Source: Phascolarctos cinereus (Eukaryota; Chordata; Mammalia; Diprotodontia; Phascolarctidae). From it: a DNA stretch of 64,000 bases. The notes beneath the pieces are model-generated. The model ran no database searches. It was given only the letters and a program-made list of their open reading frames with translations, and was not told the origin of the DNA. Below, piece by piece: positions 32,976 to 42,835 of this stretch. Positions within the stretch are counted from its first letter, which is position 1, and every line of letters starts with the position of its first letter. Position numbers and translations under genes: made by a program. The stretch covers positions 943,501 to 1,007,500 of the forward strand of contig NW_018343972.1 of the NCBI RefSeq assembly GCF_002099425.1. Direction: 5' to 3'.

Positions 32976-33145
32976 ATGACTAATAATAATTAGCATAACT
33001 ATTGTTAGCCATAGTTAGCATAACTACAAATTAGCATAACCATTGTTAATATAATTAGCACAACTAACAATTAGCCTGCCTATTATTAACATAACTGATA
33101 ATTAGCATAACTATTGTTACTTATGGTTAGCATCACTAATAGTTA
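32976..33145. repeat. Degenerate minisatellite, about 40-bp unit
   Basis: Four units begin with 'attagc' at 32989, 33030, 33070 and 33101, with lengths 41, 40, 31 and about 41. Each contains 'attagcataactattgtta'-like text and a second half built on 'ttagcataac'. The array has a higher-order dimer of about 20-bp halves. Confidence 0.8.
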
Positions 33146-33149
33146 ACAT

Positions 33150-33390
33150 ATCTGGTGGTACTTTAAGGCTTGCAAAGTGCTTTACAAATATTTCGTTTTA
33201 TCCTCACAACAACCCTCAGAGGTAGGGGATGTTATTATCCCCATTTAATAGATGAAGAAACTGAGACAGATAAGTTAAGTGACTTGCCTATGGTCACATA
33301 GCATGTAAGGAAGTATCTGGAGTCACATCGGAACTCAGATTTTCCTGCCTCCAAATCCAACACTCTATCCATTGCACCTACTAACTGCTG
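33150..33390 (-). mobile_element. MIR-class SINE, antisense, near full length
   Basis: The order is 'aaggcttgcaaagtgcttta', 'tattatccccatttaataga', 'gacttgcctatggtcacata' and 'ctctatccattgcaccta'. It directly abuts the minisatellite. Confidence 0.8.
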
Positions 33391-33424
33391 GACTACAGCT
33401 GGGGAAAGCCAGACCTTTTAGGAG

Positions 33425-33550
33425 ACAGCATGACAGAGTGGAAAGACAATTAATTGAATGTGGAGTCAGAGGACCCAGGTTTGAATCCCTACACCTCAAT
33501 CTCACCTATAAAATAAGGCAGGTGGATAAGACCTCAAAGTTTCTTTCCAA
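33425..33550 (+). mobile_element. MIR-class SINE
   Basis: The text 'gagtcagaggacccaggttt' and 'tcacctataaaataaggcag' shows a MIR with a shortened core. Confidence 0.6.
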
Positions 33551-33724
33551 GTTTAGTTCTTTGCTCCCTATGAGCTCTAACGTTCTTTGTTTTGTTCATT
33601 CTTCTTTTTTCCTCTGCAATTGGAACTGTTATTTCATCAGTGTTGGGAGCTCCTGATGAATAGCATCCTCTATCAACTCAGATCAGTTCTCTGCAACAAG
33701 AGTCTTAGAGAATCACCTGGGAGC

Positions 33725-33840
33725 CCTGAGAGGTTGTGACTTGTCCAGGATCAAACAGTCAGCACATGACAAAAGTGGGAACTCCAACCCAGCTCTTCCT
33801 AACCATGAAACCGATTCTCCATTTACTCCACACCACTTCT
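33725..33840 (-). mobile_element. MIR-class SINE fragment, antisense
   Basis: The text 'gtgacttgtccaggatcaaa' followed by 'ctccaacccagctcttccta' is an antisense MIR core. Confidence 0.55.
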
Positions 33841-34090
33841 TCTATTCATCGTACTTCTCTTAATTGAGCCTCAAATCAAATTAGCTATTTTTGGCTCTCA
33901 CATCACATGCCTGACTCATTTTGAGCTAAACCCTCGGGTCATTCGCACATCAACTGCTTCCTAACCATGTTCCCCCCATCCTGAGTCAGGTAGACTTTCC
34001 CTTCCCTACACTAACTAGCGAGGCCAGAGCCCTGGGTTGAGTCATCCATCAACTCAGGTAACTAGACTACTACAAGTAATGGTCTATTAA
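33841..34090. promoter_or_regulatory. Candidate AP-1-rich regulatory patch
   Basis: The sequence is non-repetitive and holds three exact AP-1 heptamers: tgactca at 33912-33918, tgagtca at 33982-33988 and tgagtca at 34038-34044. Words such as 'aatcaaattagctatttttgg' are split here into 'aatcaaattagc' and 'ctatttttgg'. With equal base frequencies one heptamer is expected per about 8.2 kb. Enhancer function is inferred, not shown. Confidence 0.35.
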
Positions 34091-34430
34091 CTGGCCTGGA
34101 GTCTGCCTTCTGTCCCCCTCACTTAAACCTCACTTAGAAAACAGGGGAGCTGATAAAGGAAACCTCAACTTACTCTATAGAATGTGTCTGTCACTAAGAG
34201 GTCCCTTAAGAAAGAGAAATAGGCAGTCGTCAGTTCAGTCATGTGTTTGCTAGAATCAACAGTTTTCATTCTAATTCAAACCCAGACATGTTCCTCTGAC
34301 ACCCATGGGTGGGAACACCCAGTTGCTCTTTATTTGGCTTACAAGCATCTCTTCTGGCTGCTCAACCAGGATGTCAGCTCCCGGAGGGAAGGGACCTTGT
34401 CTGTAACTTTTATTATGTTCTGGTAGCTAG
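34091..34430. other. Unclassified stretch, possible old L2 remnant
   Basis: The text 'cagctcccggagggaaggga' near 34375 hints at an L2 3' end but is too diverged to be sure. Confidence 0.35.
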
Positions 34431-34435
34431 ATTGT

Positions 34436-34683
34436 GGGGCAGCCACGTAGTGCAGTGCATAGAGTGCTGGGCTTGGAGTCAGGAAGATTCATCTTCATGA
34501 GTTCAAATCTGGCCTCAGATGCAGCTGGGTGACCCTGGGTAAGTCACTTAACTCTTTTTACCTCAGTTTCCTCATCTGTAAAATGAGTTGGAGAAGGAAA
34601 TGGCAAACCACTTCAGTATCTTTACCAAAAAAGACTCCCTCCAAATGGGGTCACAATTGATAGGATTAACAACAACAACAACT
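34436..34683 (+). mobile_element. MAR1-like SINE
   Basis: Head 'ggggcagccacgtagtgcag', core, then the BovB/RTE-like tail 'ctccaaatggggtcacaatt' and a terminal (AAC)n. Confidence 0.85.
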
Positions 34684-34945
34684 AAATGTTGCAGTGAATA
34701 GAGCACTGGGTCTGAGTCAGCAAGACCTGAGTTCATACTCAGCCTCAAACACTTCCTAGCTGTGTGACCCTGGGCAAGTCTTTAACCTCAGTGTCCCTCA
34801 GTTTCCCCAAATGTAAAATAGGACTAAAAATAGAATCTATCTCCCTGGTTTACTGTGAGGATCAAATGAGATAATATTTGTAAAGCACTCACCATAAGTC
34901 CAGGTACATAGTAGCCACTTAAATGCTTATTTTCTTCTAGCAGGT
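34684..34945 (+). mobile_element. MIR-class SINE, near full length
   Basis: Runs from 'gtgaatagagcactgggtct' through 'tagctgtgtgaccctgggca' to 'tagtagccacttaaatgct'. It follows the MAR1-like copy directly. Confidence 0.75.
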
Positions 34946-34949
34946 TAAG

Positions 34950-35172
34950 ATCACAGTCATTGACTAATATGAAAATGTTTTATGTGACTGCACATGTATA
35001 ACCTGTGCTTGCCTTCACATCAAGGAGGGGGAGAGAGAGAGAATTTGGAACTCAAATTTTTAAAAATTAATTTTACAAATTATTTTACATATAATTGGAG
35101 GGAAAATATTATTTTTTTAAATTGTTTTTACATATAATTAGAAAAAATAAAATATTTGAAAACATTTTTTTC
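34950..35172 (+). mobile_element. L1 3' UTR fragment
   Basis: The text 'tgactaatatgaaaatgttt' and 'gcacatgtataacctgtg', ending 'aaaaaataaaatatttg', matches the 3' end of the L1 at 20977-22507. Confidence 0.75.
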
Positions 35173-35179
35173 AAACATC

Positions 35180-35370
35180 ACAGTCATAGGATTTAGACCC
35201 ACAAGGACCCCTAGAGATCATCAACTCCTCATTTTACAGAGGAGAAAACTGAGACCCAGAGAAGCAAAATCATTTGCTCAAGGTCACGCAACTATTAAGT
35301 AGTAGAAATGGAATCTGAACCCAGATCTTTGGATGCCAAAGCCACTAATCATTGGTCATTTCTGCCACCA
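35180..35370 (-). mobile_element. MIR-class SINE, antisense
   Basis: MIR complement: 'cattttacagaggagaaaac', 'tgctcaaggtcacgcaacta' and 'ctgaacccagatctttggat'. Confidence 0.7.
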
Positions 35371-35454
35371 CAGCAGACACTATAGAAGTACCAGGGGATC
35401 CCCCAGAAGTCTATGTAGGGTGGAAGGTGCCTTCAAGTCCCTTCAGATTCTCAG

Positions 35455-35778
35455 TTTTTGTGACTGACCTCCAGGTGCTGCAGCCATCTGTGTCAGAGGG
35501 AGAAAATGAGTAAGCACATTTCCACCTCCGCAGGTGGCTTTCTCTTCTCTCTGTCCCCTCTACCTAATCCAGGCATTGAATCACAACTGATGTGCTGGTG
35601 ACATCACGATCTGTTGCCATGGCCCTGTGTGTCTCATCGAGCTGGGGACCTGATAGAGAGAACATCAGGCTGACTAATTATTAATAGTGAAGAGGAAATT
35701 GGCAGATAAATGTGCTGGAAAGCTCTTGACTGCTGGTTTCACAGGAGGAGGGAGAGGCTGGAAGTAAAAGTCTATTTT
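35455..35778. other. Non-repetitive island, candidate conserved element
   Basis: It contains a CRE/AP-1-like 'ggtgacatcacg' (35598-35609), a homeodomain-type 'actaattattaatag' and 'ggcagataaatg'. It lies between two antisense MIRs. No frame was found. Function is inference. Confidence 0.35.
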
Positions 35779-35779
35779 G

Positions 35780-35968
35780 TGAGGGAAAAGAAGCAAGGGG
35801 AAGTGATCTCCTAGTCCACCTCCTCAATTTTCAAATGAGAAGCCTTGAGGCCCAGGAGGGCTGACTCACTGCCTAGAATCACAAAGGTACTAAAGCAGTA
35901 GAATCAGGGCTGGAACCTAGATTCTCTGACTCCAAATCCATTCCTCTTTCCATTACGCCCAACAGCTT
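35780..35968 (-). mobile_element. MIR-class SINE, antisense
   Basis: The text 'tcaaatgagaagccttgagg' followed by 'gaacctagattctctgactc' is a diverged MIR complement. Confidence 0.55.
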
Positions 35969-36260
35969 CAGAGAGGCCAGAGTTGAGTTCTGAGAATGAG
36001 GAGAAACAAAATACAATCTCATCTCTTACATTTAGTGATTGCTTTCCCCGGAGATTGAGAGACTCAGAATGATATAGACATTGAACAGCAATGTTTGACC
36101 TTCATTTTTTATTTCTTAGAGACTAGAGTTGGCTCTCAGACAATAATTCATGTATTTCTTTCATTATCCCACTTTCTGCAAAAAGCATGGCCCAGTCCTA
36201 CTTAATCTTAGTGCCGTCCCTCTTAGACTACCCCCAATTTATCCCATCCATATGTTATTT
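35969..36260. other. Unclassified stretch
   Basis: Nothing was recognised. Confidence 0.35.
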
Positions 36261-36510
36261 GTGGGGCAATGAGGTGATGGAGTATCCACCCCAGAACTTG
36301 TAGTTAGGAAGATGAGTTCATATCTGGCCTCAGACATTTACTAGCTGTGTGACCCTGAGCAAGTCACTTAACTTTGTTTGCCTCCGTTTCCTCCTCTGTA
36401 AAATGAGCTGGAGAAGGAAATGGCAAACCACCCCAGTATCTTTGTCAAGAAAACCTCCAGTTGGATCACGAAGAATCGGACACGACTGAAACCACTGAAC
36501 AACAATAATA
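36261..36510 (+). mobile_element. MAR1-like SINE
   Basis: Diverged head 'ggggcaatgaggtgatggag', good core, and the tail 'cggacacgactgaaaccact' ending 'gaacaacaataata'. Confidence 0.85.
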
Positions 36511-36665
36511 TCTTCTTGGTACGTAATTGTTTGCACATTGTCTCCTCCATTAGACTGGAAGCTCCTTGGGAGCAGGGACTGTTTTTTGCTTTATCTGTAT
36601 CCCCAGAACTTGGCACAGTGCTAGGCACAGAGTAGGCATTTAATAAACGTTGCTGATTTGACTTA
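36511..36665 (+). mobile_element. L2 LINE 3' end
   Basis: The text 'cattagactggaagctcctt' and 'gcacagtgctaggcacagag' ends 'catttaataaacgttgctga'. Confidence 0.8.
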
Positions 36666-37040
36666 ACTTATTAATTCTCTATCCCATTCAAAACCTTCCC
36701 TCAAAATTTCTCTCTGCTCTACAAACCCCCAACTCTGCTCCTCCCTAGTGATCTAATTCTCCTACCATAAAGCTTGTATTGAGGTCTCATTATAGGAAAG
36801 GCTTCATTCCACTTTGGGGAAGGACCTTGATTCTCTTCATTCATAGCCCCAGACCCATAACCCTGGGACAATACATGTATAAGCCAAGGTCCAGGGCTGA
36901 GACTCTGGGTTTATAAAAGACTGGGTAGCCCACCAAAATGACTCTCTTTTTGGCTTGTTTTAGATCCACCCAACATTGCCTCTGGGAAATCTCAAGAGCA
37001 TAGCTTAAGGATAATTTGTTTCTAGACCAATCAATCAATC
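36666..37040. other. Unclassified stretch
   Basis: Nothing was recognised. The antisense 78-codon frame at 36841-37077 lacks a domain and runs into L2. Confidence 0.35.
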
Positions 37041-37485
37041 TATTACTGAGCCGAATCAACAAGCATTTATTAAGCATCTACTAGGTCCTAGACACCATCC
37101 TAAGTTCCAAAGGATATAAAGGCAATAGCAAAACAGTCCCTGACCTCCAAAGCTTACACTTTAATAAGGGAGGCAACAGTATCTATAAGTATATGTAATA
37201 CCCATTAGTATGTACATAATATATGCAGGATGAGTACAAGGCAGTTTGAGCAGGGAAGGCCTTAGCCTCTAGGGCGAACCAGAGTAAGGGCCTGGGAGGT
37301 GTCCGATCAGCGCTTTAAGACAATTGCTTTGGCACCTCAGCGGTCCATAGAAGTGGAAGAAGATTTTAGGCAGAGAGATAAAAGAGGAGGCTATCACAAT
37401 AGTCCAGATAAAAAGTGATGAGGGCTTGAGCTAGAATGGGAAGTTTGAATGGAGTAAAGATCTATGTGAGAAGTGTTGTGGAAGG

Positions 37486-37574
37486 GGCAGCCAGATGGTG
37501 CAATGGATAGAGTGCTAAGCCTGAAGTCAGGAGGACTCGAGTTCAAATGTGAGCTAAGATACTTAATAACCATA

Positions 37575-37575
<1 letters not shown>
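37486..37575 (+). mobile_element. SINE head fragment (WSINE1/MAR1 type)
   Basis: The text 'ggggcagccagatggtgcaa' to 'gtgagctaagatacttaata' is a SINE cut off within the core. Beyond it is a GT/GA microsatellite. Confidence 0.75.

Positions 37576-37651
<76 letters not shown>
37576..37651. repeat. (GT)n then (GA)n compound microsatellite
   Basis: About 8 GT units are followed by about 30 GA units. The long S-L repeats in antisense frames here are artefacts. Confidence 0.95.
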
Positions 37652-37656
<5 letters not shown>

Positions 37657-37844
37657 TATATGGGTATATGAGGTAAGAGAGAGTAAGGAGTCAAGGATGA
37701 CAATAAGTTGTGGACTTGAATGACTTGGAAGCATAATGGTACCCTCAACCACAAGAGGGTAGTTCAGAAGAGGGATGAATTCTGGGGAAAAATAATGAGT
37801 TCTATTTGGAGCATGTTAAATTTGAGATGTCTACAGAATGTCCA

Positions 37845-37980
37845 TTTGTTGCTGCTGCTGTTCAGTCATTTTCAGTGATATTGGACTTTTCATTACCCCA
37901 TTTGGGGTTTTCTTAGCAGAGATACAGGAATGGTTTGCCATTTCCTTCTCATTTTTACAGGTGAGGAAACTGAGACAAAC
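37845..37980 (-). mobile_element. MAR1-like SINE, truncated at a GAGAG array
   Basis: The BovB/RTE-like tail 'ccccatttggggttttctta' and 'ggtgaggaaactgagacaaa' are present. The rest of the SINE core and head are absent, replaced by the pentamer array. Confidence 0.85.
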
Positions 37981-38110
37981 GAGAGGAGAGGAGAGGAGAG
38001 GAGAGGAGAGGAGAGGAGAGGAGAGGAGAGGAGAGGAGAGGAGAGGAGAGGAGAGGAGAGGAGAGGAGAGGAGAGGAGAGGAGAGGAGAGGAGAGGAGAG
38101 GAGAGGAGAG
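37981..38110. repeat. Perfect pentamer array (GAGAG)26
   Basis: Twenty-six uninterrupted 5-bp units give 130 bp of pure purine on the plus strand. All overlapping frames with R-G-E-E-R repeats are artefacts. Confidence 0.97.
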
Positions 38111-38790
38111 TTCCTTTCAGCAAGAGAACAATCAGCTTAACTCATGGCCCATTCTGCTTCTCCCAGGCTCTAATTATGGAGGAGTTTGAGGGACAGTGAG
38201 TGGGCAGATAAGGTCCAAGAGCCGCTGGTAGAAAGGGAGTAAACTAATCTTCTAGCTCTACTTTCTCACTTGGCTTTTTTCAAGGTCAGTGAGTTTGGAT
38301 TCTCAAAACCTCTAGGCTAAAAAGAAGTCAGAGTAAGCAAGACTGAGCAGGGGGAATAGCTGTCAGAGGCAAAAGTAGAGGTGTTTTAGATGAAGAGCTC
38401 TATTTTGTTGAGAAAATCTCTCCCTGATCCCACTATACTGGTTTTCCCTCTGCTTCTTCCTTAACCTACCTGAGAGACCATCAGATGTACAATGCTCATA
38501 TCTTCAGCTCCTTAGGGATGAGATCACTCTCCATGCTACCCTAGGAGATCAGTCTTAGCCATAGATTCCCTCTATTAAAATTTCTAAATATTTTTAATCC
38601 CTTTCTTAATGCTCAGAGCCCACTGCCCTCAAGAATCTGTCACCCTCTGATCACTAGCCCTAAACCATTCCCAAATTCTCTGACTCTTATCTCTCTTTCC
38701 CTTCCCCCCTGCCACCACTCTGGAATGTTTTATAAGATTTATTTATAAGGGGAGAGAATAAATTCAGAAGTAACATACACCTTTCTTCCA
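38111..38790. other. Unclassified stretch
   Basis: No family or exon was recognised. The text 'gctccttagggatgagatca' near 38510 hints at an old L2. Confidence 0.3.
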
Positions 38791-38792
38791 GT

Positions 38793-38990
38793 CAATCAAT
38801 CAACAAGCATTTATTTATTAAGCACTTGTGCTAAATTCTGGAAGAGGAAGGAAAAGCAAAAACAGCCTCTGCACTCAAGGAGCTTACATTCAAATAGGAG
38901 AGCCGCCATGTGAGTAAATAATTATATACAAGATATATACAGAGTAGATGCAAGGTAGATTTAGTGGAGAAAGCACTAGGGCAAGAAAGA
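38793..38990 (-). mobile_element. L2 LINE 3' end, antisense
   Basis: The text 'caatcaatcaacaagcattt' and 'ctcaaggagcttacattcaa' is an antisense L2 terminus. It abuts a sense L2, giving a tail-to-tail... arrangement with their 3' ends outward. Confidence 0.75.
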
Positions 38991-38994
38991 CCTG

Positions 38995-39842
38995 TTTATT
39001 CATTCACTCATCTTCACAACCTCAGTGTCTTTCCTGATTCCTCACCCTCACTCATCACGCAGGTCCCATCAATTGCCAGATCTTCTCATTTCCACCTCCC
39101 CCAACATATCTCACATACACCCCTTTATCTCTCGGATCACACAGCCATCATTCTTGTTCAGACCCTCATCTCCTCTCACCTTGACTATTACCTCTCAGCT
39201 CTTCCTACTCCAATATATCTTCAGCTGTCAAAGTGATTCTTCAAGTGTAAGTCTGTGTGTGTCCCTCACCTACTGAATAAATTCCAGCGGCTCTCTCTTA
39301 CCTCTAGGATCAAATATGAACATTTAAAGCTCTTTACAGCCTGACCCTTTCCTACCTTTCCAGGCTTTTTACCCATTTTCTCCCCTATATGATCTCTACA
39401 ATCCAGCCATACTAGCCTATGAATACATAGAGATTCCTTACATATGTATATAATGAGATTTCTTTCCTAGGCTCCATGAATTTGCCCTGGCTGTTCCCCA
39501 TTCCTCACTTTAACTTCTTGGAATTCACATTCTTCAATATTCTGTTTTTTTCTACCTTCTGCATCAAGCCTTTCATGATTCCCCAGCTGTTAAGGCCTTG
39601 CCTATCTCCAACAGCCTTCTATTCACTTGGTATATATTATATGCATACTTTATGTTATCTCCTTCATTAGAATTATGCTTGCAGACAAACACGTTTGGTT
39701 TTTGCCTTTAAAGGTAAAAAAAAGCCTTTTGTAAAGCAAGGACTTTTTTTTTACCTTTGTAAAGGGTTTTTGCCTTTGTACCTCAAAGATTAGCACAGAA
39801 CCTAGTACCTAGTTGGAACTTAATAAATGCTTGTTGCTCCAT
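38995..39842 (+). mobile_element. L2 LINE, long 3' portion
   Basis: It extends from 'cacaacctcagtgtctttcc' through 'aaattccagcggctctctct' to 'aacttaataaatgcttgttg'. It is one of the longest L2 stretches in the window. Frames of 64-90 codons here are L2 remnants. Confidence 0.8.
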
Positions 39843-40015
39843 TGATGACTAATTAATTAAAACAAACAGTTGTTTCTTGTTGCAAAGATGGTTGGCAGGG
39901 TTTGGTATTCTGTTCCTCTTTCTCATATACACTTACCATGTTTATTTTATATTGTCTAAACACCATCTCTTTTAATAGATTGAAAACTCTAGACAAGAAA
40001 GGATGGTGGCTTATA

Positions 40016-40345
40016 CAGTTAGCCCTTCCACACCTTGGAGCTTAGGAGCATGGTGCCCTCACGATCTAAGAAATACAAGTAAAATTTTTTGGTCCTCCCT
40101 TCATAACAGAGAAGAAATTGAGTATATTTATGCTATTAAAAGATAAAATATGTTGATATCATACAACCATACATATATTTTGTGCATTTCTGAGTTTCTG
40201 AAGTTTTTCTTTGCTGTCTACTGACCTTCGTGCATCATCTGTAGCTTCTGCAAAATTCCCCAAAAATTTCCATTTAATTTCTTATGCCAACCTGCGATTT
40301 ATCAAAATTGTGACAGAGAAAGTCACGATGTGGAAGGGATAACTG
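40016..40345. mobile_element. Tigger/pogo-like MITE with TA target duplication
   Basis: Terminal inverted repeats are 'cagttagcccttccaca' (left) and 'tgtggaagggataactg' (right). They are flanked by TA at 40014-40015 and 40346-40347. The length is 330 bp with no transposase frame. TA duplication and CAGT ends fit the Tc1/mariner superfamily. Confidence 0.85.
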
Positions 40346-40552
40346 TATCCTAGTTAAAATGATATCTTTGTTCATGGAAGGGAGCTGTGATAATTGCTTG
40401 CTGAATTGAATGAGATGAAACTTTCCAAGACTAGAATGCAGTCCTTAGTAGATATTCCTGAGAGGGGACCTGGTAGGTCACATAGTGAAAAACCTTGAAT
40501 CCAGCATGTAGTTTAGACATAACTGGGTATAACTAGAATGGAGGGCTTCACT

Positions 40553-40808
40553 GGGAGCAGCTAGGTGGTGCCATAGTGCACAGAGCACAGGGCCTGGAAT
40601 CAAGAAGACTCATCTTCCTGAGTTCAAATCTGGCCTCAGACACTAGCTTCGAGACCCTGAGCAAGTCACTTAACTCTATTTGCCTCAGTTTCCTTATCTG
40701 TAAAATGAGCTGGAGAAGGAAATGGCAAACCACTCTCGTATCTTTGCCAGGAAAACCTCAAATTGGGTCATGAAGAGTCAGACACTACTGAAAAAATGAC
40801 TGAACAAG
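40553..40808 (+). mobile_element. MAR1-like SINE
   Basis: Head 'gagcagctaggtggtgccat', core 'gagcaagtcacttaactcta' and tail 'cctcaaattgggtcatgaag' are present. Confidence 0.9.
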
Positions 40809-40888
40809 AACTAGAGTGGAGTGCCTAGGGTTTTGTCTCAGGTTGCCAAAACTTAGAGGACACAGACAGCATTTAAAAGTCCTTCAGT

Positions 40889-41032
40889 TGGGGCAGCTAT
40901 GTGGCTCAGTGGATAGAGCATCGGCCCTGAAGTCAGGAAGACCTGAGTTCAAATCCAGCCTCAGACCAAACACTTCACGCTTACTAGCTGTGTGACCCTG
41001 GGCAAGTCACTTAACCCAAGTTGCCTAAAAAA
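40889..41032 (+). mobile_element. WSINE1-like SINE with target-site duplication
   Basis: The SINE is flanked by aaaagtccttcagt (40875-40888) and aaaagtccttaagt (41033-41046), 13 of 14 identical. The A-tail is short. Confidence 0.9.
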
Positions 41033-41046
41033 AAAAGTCCTTAAGT

Positions 41047-42035
41047 AGCTTAGAAACAACAGAGCTTAATTAACAAGAATAGTTAAAATAGGAACATAAT
41101 TAAATAATAGTTTAAAATAGTTTAAAATTTAATTTAATTTAAAATAAAAAAGCTAAAATAGGAAGCCACTAGATGGTACAGGCTTCACACCCCGAATAAA
41201 CTCCTCCTTGGTGCATCAATCTCAGCCCTGCCCCCAGACTCCTTGACAGGATACATTTTATGTAGCTTATCCTAAGTACAAAGATTGATAGCTATGGCTC
41301 TGGGACACAGGCCTCATTTCTAGATTTAGGTTTGAATGAAATTTGCTATGAAATAAACTTAGTTGTTTCTAGTTGCATTGATAGTTGGCAAGTATACACT
41401 GGGTGTGGCCACTGAGCCAGGTGGTTCACTGCTTCATGTACTTGAGATACCCTAGAGCCACAAGATCTCAAAGCAGTTCCCTGGGAACCCTGGAGTTCCT
41501 CAAGCAGTCCAAAAAAAAAGTTGTTATGGTAGACCAGCACACACAGTAAAACCAATGGTCTCTCCATACCTCTAAAGATCAGTTTGATGACTTACACTGG
41601 TCACAGAGCTCATCATCTTGTGGCCAGCCTGCCAGTTATGAATCCTCTGAATTTAGCTAGCCTGGACCTCTAACAATAGCTACCCAAGTGCGGGGACCCC
41701 TCTGGGCCCATATTTGAAGTCTTTCCATTTGATAGGAACTGAAATAACTTTCATTCTGCTCACTTAGTCTTCAAGAGCAAAACCATGAGCAAGCCCCACT
41801 CAAATGGTTAATTTAGCTTAACATCTAATTCACTCCCCAGTTTCACAAAAGACCTCCACAGCCTGAGCGCTCTTCTTTCAAGAATTTGTTCACAACCGGG
41901 CCAGAGATTCAAAGAAAAAGCCTCTTGGAGCTTACATTTGACCAAATTAGCCAGCAAATGCTAAATTCTTTGACTGGCTCCTTCCTCTCAAGAAGGTGAT
42001 GGAGTCTGGGAACAGGAGGTTGAAAGGCGCTACTT
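41047..42035. other. Unclassified stretch, AT-rich at its start
   Basis: The part 41060-41160 is AT-rich with repeated 'taaaatagtttaaaat'. The remainder shows no repeat family or exon. Confidence 0.35.
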
Positions 42036-42039
42036 ACTA

Positions 42040-42130
42040 GCTGTGGCTGTGACCTACCTCAGAGGTAGGCTGTGACCCACCTGCTGTGACCCACCTCTCA
42101 GAGGTAGGCTGTGTGACCCACCTGCTGAGG
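42040..42130. repeat. Short imperfect tandem repeat
   Basis: Units built on 'agaggtaggctgtg' and 'acccacctgctg' recur three times in about 90 bp. Variation in unit length suggests slippage. Confidence 0.7.
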
Positions 42131-42690
42131 GTACTAAAGAAACCCTTTTCCCCAACTGGAAAACTATTCCAAATCCAGCAACCCAGGAGGCCTAGTGAGG
42201 TCAAAAGCAGCCTTTTACTCACACCCTGCCCCTCCCTCCCTGCCTCTTCCTCCTGCCACACATCCATGCCAAGCGCCAAGAATAACCCCTCACTGGGGGA
42301 AAGAGCAGGGTAAAAAAAGACTTTAATTACAGCTGCTGTTTCTGAGCTTCCCCTCCCCTCCCCCTCTCTCCTCATCCCCAACCCCACTAAGGGAGGAGAC
42401 TTTTTGCCATGGCTTGCTCTGCGGCAAGGATGTCAATCAGGGGCCACTTAGAGACTAACCATCCTAAGAAGGACAGGGTCTCTTAGCAGTGTAGCTCCAA
42501 GTCTAAGGGCCACTTGTTTTTCCCAGTACCTTAGAAGGGTTAGACATTTTCCCTCTGGGAATTTCTCTTACAAAGCCTAAGATAAGTCAGAAGTAGATTC
42601 TAATACTTTAGGGGTTCAGAGGGAAGCCATTTTTTCCCCTAAGATGGGCTCCAGTTCAGATGTCCTCCCAGCACCCAGTTTCCAAAGCTC
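42131..42690. other. Unclassified stretch, possible single-copy island
   Basis: GC-richer than its neighbours, with no repeat recognised. The antisense 116-codon frame at 42037-42387 has glycine-rich low complexity and no domain. Confidence 0.3.
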
Positions 42691-42699
42691 ACCTGAGTT

Positions 42700-42835
42700 T
42701 GCTAACCCTCTGAGTTAGACAGTGCAGTACTGTTATGCCCATTTCACGGGTGAGGAAAACAACCAAGACTCAGAGAGGTAATAGTGACTCACCAAAGTCA
42801 TGCCTACAAGTGAGTGGTGTTTCGTCTCTGGTTTT
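42700..42835 (-). mobile_element. MIR-class SINE, antisense
   Basis: The text 'atgcccatttcacgggtgag' followed by 'gactcaccaaagtcatgcct' is a MIR complement. Confidence 0.6.

Larger units (their letters stand above)
37045..37843 (-). mobile_element. L2 LINE, antisense, split by a SINE and GA repeat
   Basis: It begins 'caagcatttattaagcatct', continues 'ggctatcacaatagtccaga' and ends 'gagcatgttaaatttgagat', which is antisense L2 order from 3' UTR into ORF2. The interruption is 37486-37651. Confidence 0.75.

Noticed and set aside
37838-38199. Frames with R-G-E-E-R or S-P-L-L repeats
   Set aside because: They are translations of the (GAGAG)26 array, not a repeat protein.
39857-41392. Similarity of about 32 bases between 39862-39893 and 41361-41392
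   Set aside because: It is too short and has about six differences. It could be two ends of unrelated old repeats and no wider homology was seen.
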